A stretch of 44,642 bases of DNA from Aldersonia kunmingensis. GTDB lineage: Bacteria; Actinomycetota; Actinomycetes; Mycobacteriales; Mycobacteriaceae. The stretch lies in assembly GCF_001646865.1 (NCBI RefSeq), contig NZ_LRRB01000255.1, forward strand, positions 1-44,642, written 5' to 3'. The notes below the pieces were generated by a model, which was not told where the DNA came from, searched no databases, and saw nothing but the letters and a program-made list of their open reading frames with translations. Positions 1 through 8,420 of this stretch are shown piece after piece (position 1 is the stretch's first letter; each line of letters starts with the position of its first letter). A program made the translations under genes and the position numbers.

Positions 1-1
1 C

Positions 2-187
2 CTGGGTGCATTCGCCCTTCCACTGCTTGGGGCGGGCGTTGCCCAGGCCGTCGAAACCGCCGACCTACCGGAAAATTGCACTTCCGGTTCAGCGACCGTT
101 CAGTGTCAAGGGGATGTCGCTTTGAAGGACTTGCTGGAGTACTTCGCGGAGTCCGTCACCGGTTCGGGCATTCCGTTGGCGTTCTAG
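2..187 (+). CDS. C-terminal part of a small exported protein, unknown function
   Basis: This is an open frame entering from the left edge and ending in TAG, so at least 61 residues are coded and the start lies outside the window. The first residues form a hydrophobic stretch ending in GAGVAQA, which looks like the h-region and AxA cleavage site of a Sec signal peptide. The remaining mature part is about 45 residues with two cysteines about nine residues apart that could form a disulfide, and it ends GIPLAF. I do not recognise the family. A hairpin lies about 80 bases after the stop. The gene is convergent with pknL. The frame looks real because of its signal-peptide logic and GC-rich third positions, but no homology can be checked here. 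Confidence 0.6.
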   Translation: MGAFALPLLGAGVAQAVETADLPENCTSGSATVQCQGDVALKDLLEYFAESVTGSGIPLAF

Positions 188-260
188 GCCGTTTCGGCCT
201 CGGTGTCGTATCGAGCTCAATCCATCCGGGTGCTACAGATCCTCACTCAGCGGGACCGGT

Positions 261-298
261 CGGGCGAGCGGCACGTAACGAATTCGTGCCGCCCGTCC
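261..298. terminator. Hairpin between convergent genes, possible bidirectional terminator
   Basis: GCGGCACG (268-275) and CGTGCCGC (285-292) form a perfect 8-bp stem around a 9-base loop, with partial extension outward (CGGGC/CCGTCCG). There is no long T-tract on either side. Its place between the end of the small exported-protein gene and the end of pknL fits a shared terminator, but this is positional inference. Confidence 0.45.
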
Positions 299-344
299 GA
301 GCAGTGCCCGAGGGATTGCCCCTGCTATGACGAGAGTGCCGGAA

Positions 345-2375
345 TCACGGCACCGAGATCAGCGTGACCTTGCTGCCCGGCTCGACGCGTGCGCCCGAGC
401 CGGGGTTCTGCGTGATCACCACCGAGCTGTCGGTCCTCGCCATTTGGCGGACTTGCACCTCGAGCCCAAGCTGCTCGAGTTCGGCTCGCGCAGCGCCGAC
501 CGACGAGCCGACGACACCGGGCACGCGTACCGCATTCGACACGATCAGCACGACGCTGTCGTTGCCCTCGAGTTCAGTACCCGCCTTGGGATCGGTGCCG
601 ATCACGCGGCCCTCGTCCACCTTCGAATCGAACGCGACGCGAGTTTCGCGAATGGAGACACCGAGCGCGGTGAGTGCCTCAGTGGCCTCCTCGACCGAGT
701 TGCCCTTCAGATCGGGCAGGGGCTCGGGCGGGGCGCCCTTGCTCCGAATCACCTTGACTGCGGAATCGACCGGTGCCGCGGTACCGGGCTTCGGATCGAG
801 TGCGGCGACCGTGCCGCGCGCCGCGCTCTTGCTGTACGCCTCGCCGCCATCGACGGGTTTCAGGCCAGCGGCACGAATGCGTTCGAAGACGTCCTGCGGA
901 TCGTCACCCGGCGTCACTGTGGGCACCGAGGGGCGGCCGAGCGAAATCAACACCGTCACGGTGCTGTTCTTCGGAATCCGTGAACCCGCCGGCGGATCGG
1001 TGCCGAGTACGTTGTCGACCGGAATGTTGTCCGAGTGCCGTCCGCTGACCTTCGTTGTCAGCCCGGCGTTTTCGATCGCGGTGACCGCGCCGTCCCGGTC
1101 GAAGCCGTTGACAGACGGAATGGCCGTATAGCGGCCAGAGCCCAGCCACCAGCCGCCCACACCGACGATCAGCGCGAGGAGCAGCACCACCAGCAGCCAG
1201 ATGATCGTGGTGCGGCGGGACCGACTCCGGTCGATCTGCAAGCCGGGGAAGCGTGGATACGACGAACCCGGGTCGTCCGGATTATCGGCCTCGGCGCGCG
1301 ACGTCACCGCGGTGACCACCCGAGTGTGCTGCGGCGCGTGCGGACCGCGGTCCTCGCGCGTCGGGGGGTGCGCAGGTTCGGGCGCCAGCACCGTCGTCGA
1401 TGCCGCAGCAGCTGCGTGCGCGGCCCCGGCACCGGCGGTGCGGGTGGTCGGTGCGTCGGGCGACGCTGGACGGACGTGCGCGCTGGCATGCTGCGCCGAG
1501 CGCTGCGGGGCAGGGACGCGGTACGGCGGCAGGTCCAGTTCGGACGCTGCCGAGCGGAGTGCCGCTGCCATCGCCCCGGCATGCGGGAACCGATGGGCCG
1601 GTTCATTTTCCGTGGCGTGCAGCACGAGGTTGTCGAACTGCACGGGCACACCGTCGATGAACTCGCTCGGCCGTGGCACGTCGTTCTCGATGCGCTGATA
1701 GGCAACCGAAAGCGAGTTGTCGCCCGTGAACGGCGCTCGGCCGGTGAGCATTTCGAACAGCATTACGCCCATTGCGTAGACGTCGCTGCGGGCATCCGCG
1801 GTGCCGCTGGTGACCTGCTCGGGCGAGAGATACGCCGCGGTGCCGAGAATCACGCTGCTCGAGGTGGTGTTCGCGGCCGCGACTGCGCGGACGAGCCCGA
1901 AATCGGCGATCTTCACCTCGCCCGAATCGGAGATCAGCACGTTCTCCGGCTTGACGTCGCGGTGCACCAGTCCGGCGGCGTGCGCCACGCCGAGCGCGTC
2001 GAGCAACGGTTCCACCACTGCCCGTGCCGCGTGCGGCGGCATTGGGCCGCGCTCCCGGAGCAACTCGCGCAGCGTGCCACCCTCGACGAGTTCCATCACC
2101 AAGAAAGCGAGGTCCCCGTCGACTCCCTGGTCGTACACCGACACCAGGCCGGGATGCTTGAGCCGCGCGACCGCGCGGGCCTCGAACTCGAACCGGGACA
2201 GGAACTGCGGGTCGGCGGCGAACTTCGGGTCCATCACCTTGATCGCGACGGGACGGTCGAGCCGCACGTCGAGACCGCGGTAGACCATCGACATTCCGCC
2301 GCGCGCGATCGGGGCGTCGAGGCGGTAGCGCCGTTCGAGCATGTGCCCGAGCAGCGGGTCGTGTGCGCCTCGCAT
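345..2375 (-). CDS. pknL: Transmembrane Ser/Thr protein kinase PknL with four PASTA repeats
   Basis: This 676-residue protein is a Hanks-type kinase. The ATP lysine is in VAIKVMD (about residue 46), the catalytic loop HRDVKPEN is near 138-145 and DFG is near 158-160. A proline/alanine-rich linker (about 280-385) leads to one membrane helix (about 390-411). Four extracytoplasmic PASTA repeats follow (about 417-676). PASTA repeats are known to bind peptidoglycan fragments, so this kinase probably senses the wall and signals inward. The ATG at 2375 is chosen because AAAGGGG lies five bases upstream. A GTG at 2408 would add 11 residues but lacks such a site. It is divergent from the Rv2175c-like gene, as in mycobacteria. 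From memory, M. tuberculosis PknL is about 400 residues and lacks the PASTA part, whereas corynebacterial PknL has it. Confidence 0.93.
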   Translation of the reverse strand: MRGAHDPLLGHMLERRYRLDAPIARGGMSMVYRGLDVRLDRPVAIKVMDPKFAADPQFLSRFEFEARAVARLKHPGLVSVYDQGVDGDLAFLVMELVEGGTLRELLRERGPMPPHAARAVVEPLLDALGVAHAAGLVHRDVKPENVLISDSGEVKIADFGLVRAVAAANTTSSSVILGTAAYLSPEQVTSGTADARSDVYAMGVMLFEMLTGRAPFTGDNSLSVAYQRIENDVPRPSEFIDGVPVQFDNLVLHATENEPAHRFPHAGAMAAALRSAASELDLPPYRVPAPQRSAQHASAHVRPASPDAPTTRTAGAGAAHAAAAASTTVLAPEPAHPPTREDRGPHAPQHTRVVTAVTSRAEADNPDDPGSSYPRFPGLQIDRSRSRRTTIIWLLVVLLLALIVGVGGWWLGSGRYTAIPSVNGFDRDGAVTAIENAGLTTKVSGRHSDNIPVDNVLGTDPPAGSRIPKNSTVTVLISLGRPSVPTVTPGDDPQDVFERIRAAGLKPVDGGEAYSKSAARGTVAALDPKPGTAAPVDSAVKVIRSKGAPPEPLPDLKGNSVEEATEALTALGVSIRETRVAFDSKVDEGRVIGTDPKAGTELEGNDSVVLIVSNAVRVPGVVGSSVGAARAELEQLGLEVQVRQMARTDSSVVITQNPGSGARVEPGSKVTLISVP

Positions 2376-2547
2376 GCTCGCCCCTTTTCTCACCACGGTC
2401 ACCGGCACCGGAATTGTCGTATCCGGTTACACGATGGTAGCCAGGACCAGCGCCAAGTCCGGCACGCCGACCCGCGGGGAGCCGGCGAGCGCCAATGCGG
2501 CAGAGTCCCGTGCTGATCGGTCCCGGCGAACCGATAACCTTACCGAG

Positions 2548-2916
2548 GTGAGCACGATCCCTTACTGCGACGATGTTCTGCCCGCCGAGGTCCCGCTGCT
2601 CTCGCTGCCGGATATCGCCAAACAACTCGGACTCGCCGTCACGCGAGTGCATCAGATGCTGCGCGACCATCAGTTCATCGCGGTGAAGCGCTCCGGCTGG
2701 GTCGGCGTGCCCGAGGAATTCTTCGGCGAAGACGGCGAGGTGTTGAAGTTCCTGCCCGGCCTGATCTCGGTGCTGCGCGATGGTGGCTTCCGTGACGACG
2801 AGATCTTGCGCTGGCTGTTCACGGCCGATGAGAGCCTGTCCGGCACGCCGGCGGCGGCGATGCACGGGCATCAGGCGCGCGAGGTGGTCCGGAGAGCGCA
2901 GGCGCTTGCTTTCTGA
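2548..2916 (+). CDS. Rv2175c-family DNA-binding protein, likely PknL substrate
   Basis: This 122-residue protein has an N-terminal winged-helix-like segment (LSLPDIAKQLGLAVTRVHQM, residues about 16-35) and ends in a small helical domain. It matches Rv2175c, a DNA-binding protein that PknL phosphorylates in M. tuberculosis on an N-terminal threonine. Here the short N-terminus has Thr3, which is only a candidate site. The GTG at 2548 is chosen because the protein proper begins there and because ATAACCT lies about ten bases upstream, fitting a leaderless transcript with a -10 element. An upstream in-frame ATG at 2341 lies inside pknL on the other strand and is unlikely. The divergent arrangement with the kinase supports a signalling pair. 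Confidence 0.85.
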   Translation: MSTIPYCDDVLPAEVPLLSLPDIAKQLGLAVTRVHQMLRDHQFIAVKRSGWVGVPEEFFGEDGEVLKFLPGLISVLRDGGFRDDEILRWLFTADESLSGTPAAAMHGHQAREVVRRAQALAF

Positions 2917-2930
2917 TCGGCTCCGCCGAT
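2916..2930. terminator. Short hairpin at the convergent Rv2175c-like/crtB junction
   Basis: ATCGGC-TCC-GCCGAT forms a 6-bp perfect stem starting on the last base of the stop codon, inside the 44-base convergent gap. There is no T-tract, so it may be a weak terminator or chance. Confidence 0.25.
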
Positions 2931-2960
2931 GCGTCCTGCTGACCGCTCGGCCGCTACCGA

Positions 2961-3896
2961 CTAGCCCGCAGACGAATACCGCAGGGCGCCCTTGCCGAAT
3001 TCGGTGATCGCGACCGCGAATCGGCGACCGCGGGGGACGACTGCTCGGCTGCGCAGCACCGCGAAGTCCTCCTCCTCGATCCGGTCGAGAATCTCGCCGT
3101 AGAGCGTGAAGGCTGCGCTGATCCCGGGCCGCACACGCGGTTCGAGCATGTCGATACCGGGCTTGGCGACCCGGTAGATGGACCGGTTGATCGCGGCGAA
3201 GTGTGCCAGCGCCGTGCGGACGCGGCGATCCGACGTGCCGGTGGCGCGGCAGTAGGCAAGCAGCTCGTCGTCGACGCCGAAGGCCGCGAGCTCGTCGGCG
3301 GGTAGGTACACCCGGTCGCGGTCGAGATCCTCGCCGACATCGCGAATGAAGTTCGTCAGCTGGAACGCCTCGCCGAGTGCCGCGGCGGGCTGTTCTGCCT
3401 CCTCCTGCGGGACGACCGTGCCGAGAATCGGCAGCAGCTGCAGGCCGATCACGGCCGCCGAGCCGTAGGTGTAGCGGTTCAGTTCGGCCATATCGCGGAA
3501 GCGATTGCGGAACAGCGCGGTGCCCGGCACGTCCATCCGCATCGAGTCGAGGAACGCCCAGAAGTACTCGCGCGGTATCCCGTAGGTGGTCACGGTGTCG
3601 TCGAACGCTGCGAAGATCGGCTCCCACGCCTGCGGCAGTTCATCCGGCGACCCCGTGCCGCGCAGCCTGCGTTCGATCCGGTCCAGGTCGCGGGCCCGAT
3701 CTGCCGGGTCACGCCGCTTCTCGGAGTCGACGTCCACGATGTCGTCGACGGCGCGGGCGAACGCATAGAGCGCATGCACGCCCGGCCGGCGGGCCGGCGG
3801 CAGCAGCCGTGTCGCCAGGAAGTAGGTGCGGCCGTGCCGCGCGGCGATATCGCGGCAGGTCCGGTACGCCGCGTCGAGATCGCCTGATTGCGTCAT
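2961..3896 (-). CDS. crtB: Phytoene synthase CrtB
   Basis: This 311-residue protein is of the squalene/phytoene synthase family, which condenses two geranylgeranyl diphosphates to phytoene, the first committed step of C40 carotenoids. The two Mg-diphosphate motifs are visible: DDIVD at 51-55 and DVGED at 186-190, the latter in the typical NFIRDVGEDLDRDRVYLP block. The YTYGSAAVIG segment near 142-151 occupies the position of the usual YCYxVAGxVG block. Length is normal. It lies six bases after mptA and is the last gene of the minus-strand run crtE-crtI-mptA-crtB, so it is almost certainly co-transcribed with a glycosyltransferase of envelope synthesis. Confidence 0.94.
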   Translation of the reverse strand: MTQSGDLDAAYRTCRDIAARHGRTYFLATRLLPPARRPGVHALYAFARAVDDIVDVDSEKRRDPADRARDLDRIERRLRGTGSPDELPQAWEPIFAAFDDTVTTYGIPREYFWAFLDSMRMDVPGTALFRNRFRDMAELNRYTYGSAAVIGLQLLPILGTVVPQEEAEQPAAALGEAFQLTNFIRDVGEDLDRDRVYLPADELAAFGVDDELLAYCRATGTSDRRVRTALAHFAAINRSIYRVAKPGIDMLEPRVRPGISAAFTLYGEILDRIEEEDFAVLRSRAVVPRGRRFAVAITEFGKGALRYSSAG

Positions 3897-3902
3897 GCCT
3901 GC

Positions 3903-5561
3903 TCAGTCACGGTTGGCCGCGGCCGGGCCGGGCGATTGGCCCACCGGATCGGCTGAGACCGAGTCGGCCGCAGGGGATTGGCCGCCGGGGTCGGCCGTAG
4001 GCGGCGAGGACCGGAGCCGTAGCGGATCGACGGTGCGCAGCGAGAGCGCTGCGACAACCGCCGCGAACGTCGCGAGCGCGACGTGGAGCGGGTTGTAGAG
4101 GCCGATCGATCCGTCCGGCTGGAAAACCAGCATCAACCAGGTACTCACGCCGACAAGGACCATCAGGGTCGGGGTGGTCAGTGCGAACCCCGCGCCGAGG
4201 GCAAGCGGCCACGAGTAGTACCAGGGCAGTGCCGCCGGCGACAGGATCACGATGGCCATGAAGGCGATCAGGATGCCGAGCACGGCCTCGCGCTCGGTGC
4301 GCCGGAACCGCCACCACGCCCAGCCCAGCACACCGAGCAGAGCGATGCCGCACAGCATGCGGGTCACATCGAGAACCGGGCCGAGTGAAAGCGGGGTGAA
4401 CCAAGTGACGATGTGCGCCAGAATCGTCGGCAGCGAAAGCCAGTTGATGATCTTCGCCGAGCCCGACAGGGCGGTCAGCCAGCCGATTCCGACACCGGCG
4501 ATCACCGAGGCCACCGCGAAGACCGCCGCGAAGACGCCGATACCGAGCGCCGCGGTGCGGGCGAACAATGCCATTGGGTGCGGGAGCGGTCCCTCGCCGC
4601 GTTCGGCGCGCCGCTCGCGTTCGTGCTGCATCCAGATCCACACGATGAACGGCAAAGCGATTCCGGCGGTTGCCTTGATCGCCACGCCGATCGCGACGAG
4701 CACGATGCCCCCGACGTGGTGCCGTTCGAGCACCAGCGCGATACCGGCGGCCATCAGGCCCACCATCAGCATCTCGTTGTGGACGCCGCCCATGAGGTGG
4801 ATCAGTACGAGCGGGTTGAGCACCGCGAGCCACAGGGCGACGGCCGGCTTGCCACCGAGGTGGCGGGCGAGATGCGGCACCGCCCACATCATCAGCGCCA
4901 GACCGGGGAGCATGGTGAGCCGCAGCAGCATGGTGCCGCCGATGACGCTATCCCCGGTGATCGTGGTGATCGCCCGGCCGAGCAGCAGGAAGATCGGCCC
5001 GTACGGCGCGGTGGTCGTGGTCCAGACGTTGCTGACGTTGTCGAGCAGGATGCCGGGGTTGGCCACGGGCCCAACCGCGTACGGATCGAAGCCGTCCCGC
5101 AGCAATGCGCCCTGAGCCAAGTAGGAGTAGGCGTCCCGGCTGAACATCGGCACCGCGAAGAGCAGCGGGAACAACCAGATGCCGACGATGGACCGCAGTT
5201 CGTTGAGGCTGACTCCGTCATTGATGGTGGTTCGGCCGAGGCGGACCCACGCGGCGATCATCAGCAGCACGCCGATCCACACCATCAGTGACGACAGCAC
5301 AAGTCCGTGGCCGAAGCGCAGCCACGACAGGTGTGCGGCCTCGAGCAGTGGGTCGCGGCGGCGCACACTGCCCGCACCGAATCCGCCGAAGGTAATCATC
5401 AGCGCGCCGAAAAGGCCGAGTACGGCGTGGTGCCCCTCGGGGCTGCGCGCGAAATCGGCGGCGGTGGCAAGCCAGGATCGGACGCTCGCAGCAACGGTCG
5501 TCGCCGCCGGGGCGCGCCCGCTCGTGGTGGCTGTCTGGGGCGTCGTCGACGGGAGGGACAT
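3903..5561 (-). CDS. mptA: Alpha-(1->6)-mannosyltransferase MptA (GT-C fold)
   Basis: This 552-residue polytopic membrane protein has about a dozen hydrophobic segments. The first extracytoplasmic loop carries SRDAYSYLAQG (about 141-151), the aspartate-containing motif of the MptA/MptB GT-C family. These enzymes use polyprenyl-phosphate mannose outside the membrane to elongate the alpha-1,6 mannan backbone of lipomannan and lipoarabinomannan. The ATG at 5561 is chosen because GGGGAGG lies upstream, with rather long spacing of about 11 bases. A TTG at 5621 would add 20 residues. The gene sits between crtI (128 bases upstream) and crtB (6 bases downstream). Its own function is not in carotenoid synthesis, although both processes draw on polyprenyl diphosphates. 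Confidence 0.9.
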   Translation of the reverse strand: MSLPSTTPQTATTSGRAPAATTVAASVRSWLATAADFARSPEGHHAVLGLFGALMITFGGFGAGSVRRRDPLLEAAHLSWLRFGHGLVLSSLMVWIGVLLMIAAWVRLGRTTINDGVSLNELRSIVGIWLFPLLFAVPMFSRDAYSYLAQGALLRDGFDPYAVGPVANPGILLDNVSNVWTTTTAPYGPIFLLLGRAITTITGDSVIGGTMLLRLTMLPGLALMMWAVPHLARHLGGKPAVALWLAVLNPLVLIHLMGGVHNEMLMVGLMAAGIALVLERHHVGGIVLVAIGVAIKATAGIALPFIVWIWMQHERERRAERGEGPLPHPMALFARTAALGIGVFAAVFAVASVIAGVGIGWLTALSGSAKIINWLSLPTILAHIVTWFTPLSLGPVLDVTRMLCGIALLGVLGWAWWRFRRTEREAVLGILIAFMAIVILSPAALPWYYSWPLALGAGFALTTPTLMVLVGVSTWLMLVFQPDGSIGLYNPLHVALATFAAVVAALSLRTVDPLRLRSSPPTADPGGQSPAADSVSADPVGQSPGPAAANRD

Positions 5562-5689
5562 AGCGGTGCTTGCCTCCCCAACGTCGATCGTTACCCCCGG
5601 CCGAGCAACCGGTCGAGCCAACAGCTTAGTGGTTGCCCTGGAAAATGCCGTTCAAGCCCGGTTCGCGGTGACGCAGATCGGGCCGTGTG

Positions 5690-7225
5690 TCAGCCGGTGA
5701 CGCGCGCCGCAGCGAGCTTGCCGGACAGGAGTGCCGTGGGCACGCCGACCCCCGGAGTGGTCCCGCAACCAGCGAGAACGACATTGTCCGCGCTCGGCAC
5801 CAGGTTGCGGGTACGGAACGGTCCGGTCTGCCGGAACAGATGCGCAGCCGAGAACGGGGTACCGGCAATCATCCCCTGTGCGAGCCAGGTGTGCGGCGTA
5901 TCGATGTGGTCGATGGTGAAGTGGTCCGCGATGCCCACGTAGCCGCGTGCCTCCAGGACGCCGAGCAGCTCGCGGACATAGGCCGGGCCGAGGAACTCCC
6001 AGTTCAGTGGCGCACTGTCGAGGTTGGGGCAGGGCGCGAGCACCGACAGCGGTTCGTGGCGCTGCGTCCGGCCCGAGGAGTCGGTGCGTTCGATGTACTC
6101 ACCAGGATCGGTGCAGGCCGGACGCGTGATCAGCAGCGAGGGGTCGCTCATCACCCGTCCGCGCCCGCGGCGGGCCGTGATCTCGGCGAAGGTGCCGTCC
6201 CACGCCTCGCCGAAATCGATGACGTGGTGGGCCTGCCCGGGCCAGCGCGCGCTGACCTCGGCCGGCACGGTACCCATCGCGACCACCGCGGACGGCGATG
6301 CGCGCAGCGGGCGGCGGCGCTTGACGCCGAGGTCGGCCAGTGCGCCGAGGTCGGCCGTGACGATCAGGGTGTCGCAGTCGAGCCGGGCGCCCTGGGTGGT
6401 GCGGATGCCGCGCGCCCGTCGCCCCTCGAACTCGATCCGCTCCACGTCGGTGCGCAGTTCGAGCTTGCCACCGGCGGCGACGAACGCGGCCGCCATCGAG
6501 CGCGCGATCGCACGCATGCCGCCGCGCGGGAAGTACACGCCCATGCATGTGTCCATATTCGGGATCGCGGCGTACACCGCGAGTGCCTGGGCAGGGGCCA
6601 CGCCGGCGTACAACGCCTGGAAAGTGAACAGCCGGGCCAGATCGGGATCGGCGATGAACCGGCTGATCTGTGGACCGAGCCGGCCGAATCCACCGAGGCG
6701 GGTCAGTTTGGCAAGGTCGGCGCGGGCGCCGCGCGACTTCACTAGATCGAACGGCGAATCGAAGTTCGAGTCCATGAACCGGTCGTACTCGGCGTCGAAG
6801 ACCTCACCCAGCCAGCCGCGCAGGCGCCGGTAATGACGCGATGTCCCGGGGCCGCACGCCCGCTCGACCTCGGCGGCCATCGCGTCGGGATCGCCGTAGA
6901 CCTCGATCGCCCGGCCGTCTCGGAATCGCGCGTGATACCCGGGCTCGATGCGGTCGATGAACAGTGGCTCAGGGCCCGTCTCCGGTGCCGTGCCGACCGC
7001 CGCGAGCGCGTCGGTGATCAACTCGGGCATGGTCAATACGGTCGCGCCGTTGTCCATCTCGTAGTCCGCGCCGCGGTGGATGCCGACTCGCCCACCGGGG
7101 TGGTCGGCGCGTTCGACGACGGTGACCTCATGTCCCGCACCGCGCAGGTACAGCGCGGCGGCAAGGCCGGACAACCCGGCGCCGACGATCAGTACGCGGT
7201 CGGTAGGACCTGCAACTGTCTTCAT
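5690..7225 (-). CDS. crtI: Phytoene desaturase CrtI
   Basis: This 511-residue FAD-dependent desaturase converts phytoene stepwise to lycopene at the membrane. The N-terminal dinucleotide-binding motif VGAGLSGLAAALYL (14-27) with the acidic residue in VVER (about 36-39) is followed by HPGGRVGIH. The C-terminal FAD motif is in the segment VVLAGCGTTPGVGVPTALLS (about 484-503), typical of CrtI. The start ATG overlaps the crtE stop (TGATG), so the two are translationally coupled. Length is normal for the family. The number of desaturation steps cannot be read from sequence. A four-step lycopene-forming enzyme is the default assumption. Confidence 0.93.
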   Translation of the reverse strand: MKTVAGPTDRVLIVGAGLSGLAAALYLRGAGHEVTVVERADHPGGRVGIHRGADYEMDNGATVLTMPELITDALAAVGTAPETGPEPLFIDRIEPGYHARFRDGRAIEVYGDPDAMAAEVERACGPGTSRHYRRLRGWLGEVFDAEYDRFMDSNFDSPFDLVKSRGARADLAKLTRLGGFGRLGPQISRFIADPDLARLFTFQALYAGVAPAQALAVYAAIPNMDTCMGVYFPRGGMRAIARSMAAAFVAAGGKLELRTDVERIEFEGRRARGIRTTQGARLDCDTLIVTADLGALADLGVKRRRPLRASPSAVVAMGTVPAEVSARWPGQAHHVIDFGEAWDGTFAEITARRGRGRVMSDPSLLITRPACTDPGEYIERTDSSGRTQRHEPLSVLAPCPNLDSAPLNWEFLGPAYVRELLGVLEARGYVGIADHFTIDHIDTPHTWLAQGMIAGTPFSAAHLFRQTGPFRTRNLVPSADNVVLAGCGTTPGVGVPTALLSGKLAAARVTG

Positions 7226-8394
7226 CAGGCGCTCCGCCTGGTTGCCGCGTCGGCCATCTCGCGCAGTTGCCGTTTGGCCGCGGGAGTCGCGGGGCTGTCC
7301 TCGACAGCGGCGAGGCCGCGTTCGGTGAGCTCGGTGATCCGCCGCTCCACCTCGTCGACCGCGCCGAGATCGGTAAGTACGCCGCGCAATTCGTCTACCG
7401 CCGCATTCGTCAGCTCGGTGCCGATGCTGCGCCGGAGTAGTGCGGCCGTCTCAGGGGACTGCTCGTCGGCGCGCTGCAGCGCGAACGCGAACAGGACGGT
7501 CCGCTTCCCCTCGCGCAGGTCATCGCCCGACGGTTTCCCGGTGGTTGCCGGATCGCCGAACACGCCGAGCAGGTCGTCACGCAACTGGAAGGCGATACCT
7601 ACGTCGGTCCCGTACTGGCGGTAGGCGCCTACGAGCGATTCCGGTGCGCCGGCCAGCGCGGCGCCGATGTGCAGCGGACGCTCGATCGTGTACGCCGCCG
7701 TCTTGTAGCGATTGATTCGCATCGCTGCCTCGACGGACTCGTCGCCGCGCGATTCACCGGTGATATCGAGCAACTGGCCGCCGAGCACCTCGGTACGCAT
7801 CGCCGACCACACCGGTGCCAGCCGTGCGGCCGCGTCCGGCGGCAGGCCCGCCTCTCGAACCATGTCGTCGGACCAGGCGAGGGCGACATCGCCGAGCAGA
7901 ATTGCGACCGCCGCCCCGTGCGACTCGGACCCGCCGGCCCAGCCGTCGCGCAGATGCCGCTGCGCGAACGTGACATGCACAGTGGGATGCCCGCGGCGGG
8001 TGTCGGAGGAGTCGATGATGTCGTCGTGCACCAGTGCGCAGGCCTGCACCAACTCGAGCGCTGAACAGACGCGGAGCACTGCTTCGGCGTCCGCACCGAC
8101 GGGGTCGGCGCCGGCGCCCAGCCAGCCGGTCCAGGCAAAGGTCGGACGGATGCGCTTACCGCCGCGCAGCACGAATTGTTCGAGCTCGTCGACCGCGGCG
8201 ACGAAGTCCGTGCCGACGCCTGCGACGATCCCGCGCCGGGACGCGAAAAACGCCGTGAGCTCGGCTTCTACAGCGGAAGCGAAGGTAGCCGGGTCGGCCG
8301 TTGCCGCCAGCGACGGGCTGGGTCCGATAGTCAGGGTTGCCTCCGCGGCGAGTGGATGGGGTCGCTGTTCACGATAGTGGGGCCGGTCGAGCAT
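7225..8394 (-). CDS. crtE: Geranylgeranyl diphosphate synthase (CrtE/IdsA2 type)
   Basis: This 389-residue trans-prenyl diphosphate synthase has the first aspartate-rich motif DDIIDSSD at about 124-131 and the second, DDLLGVFGD, at about 273-281, with GGKRIRP near 78-84. It supplies C20 diphosphate for CrtB. It sits where M. tuberculosis has idsA2, next to mptA. The ATG at 8394 is preferred. The in-frame GTG at 8406 directly abuts the only -10-like element on this strand (CATAAA, 8412-8407), so it would lack room for a transcript start. It heads the crtE-crtI-mptA-crtB operon and is divergent from metF with only 26 bases between starts. The product chain length (C20 versus C15) is inferred from context. 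Confidence 0.9.
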   Translation of the reverse strand: MLDRPHYREQRPHPLAAEATLTIGPSPSLAATADPATFASAVEAELTAFFASRRGIVAGVGTDFVAAVDELEQFVLRGGKRIRPTFAWTGWLGAGADPVGADAEAVLRVCSALELVQACALVHDDIIDSSDTRRGHPTVHVTFAQRHLRDGWAGGSESHGAAVAILLGDVALAWSDDMVREAGLPPDAAARLAPVWSAMRTEVLGGQLLDITGESRGDESVEAAMRINRYKTAAYTIERPLHIGAALAGAPESLVGAYRQYGTDVGIAFQLRDDLLGVFGDPATTGKPSGDDLREGKRTVLFAFALQRADEQSPETAALLRRSIGTELTNAAVDELRGVLTDLGAVDEVERRITELTERGLAAVEDSPATPAAKRQLREMADAATRRSA

Positions 8395-8406
8395 CAGCCG
8401 ACGCAC

Positions 8407-8413
8407 TTTATGC
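8407..8413. promoter_or_regulatory. Overlapping -10 elements of divergent crtE and metF
   Basis: TTTATGC reads as a -10-like element on the plus strand, eight bases before the metF GTG, and as GCATAAA on the minus strand, about 12 bases before the crtE ATG. Both genes would then be leaderless or nearly so. No other space exists for promoters, since the starts are only 26 bases apart. -35 elements would have to lie inside the opposite coding sequence. This is inference from spacing and A/T content. Confidence 0.4.
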
Positions 8414-8420
8414 TGGGGCC

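Noticed and set aside
1603-3627. 674-codon frame spanning pknL, the Rv2175c-like gene and crtB
   Set aside because: Crosses three confident genes in the wrong frame and is Arg-rich without domains.
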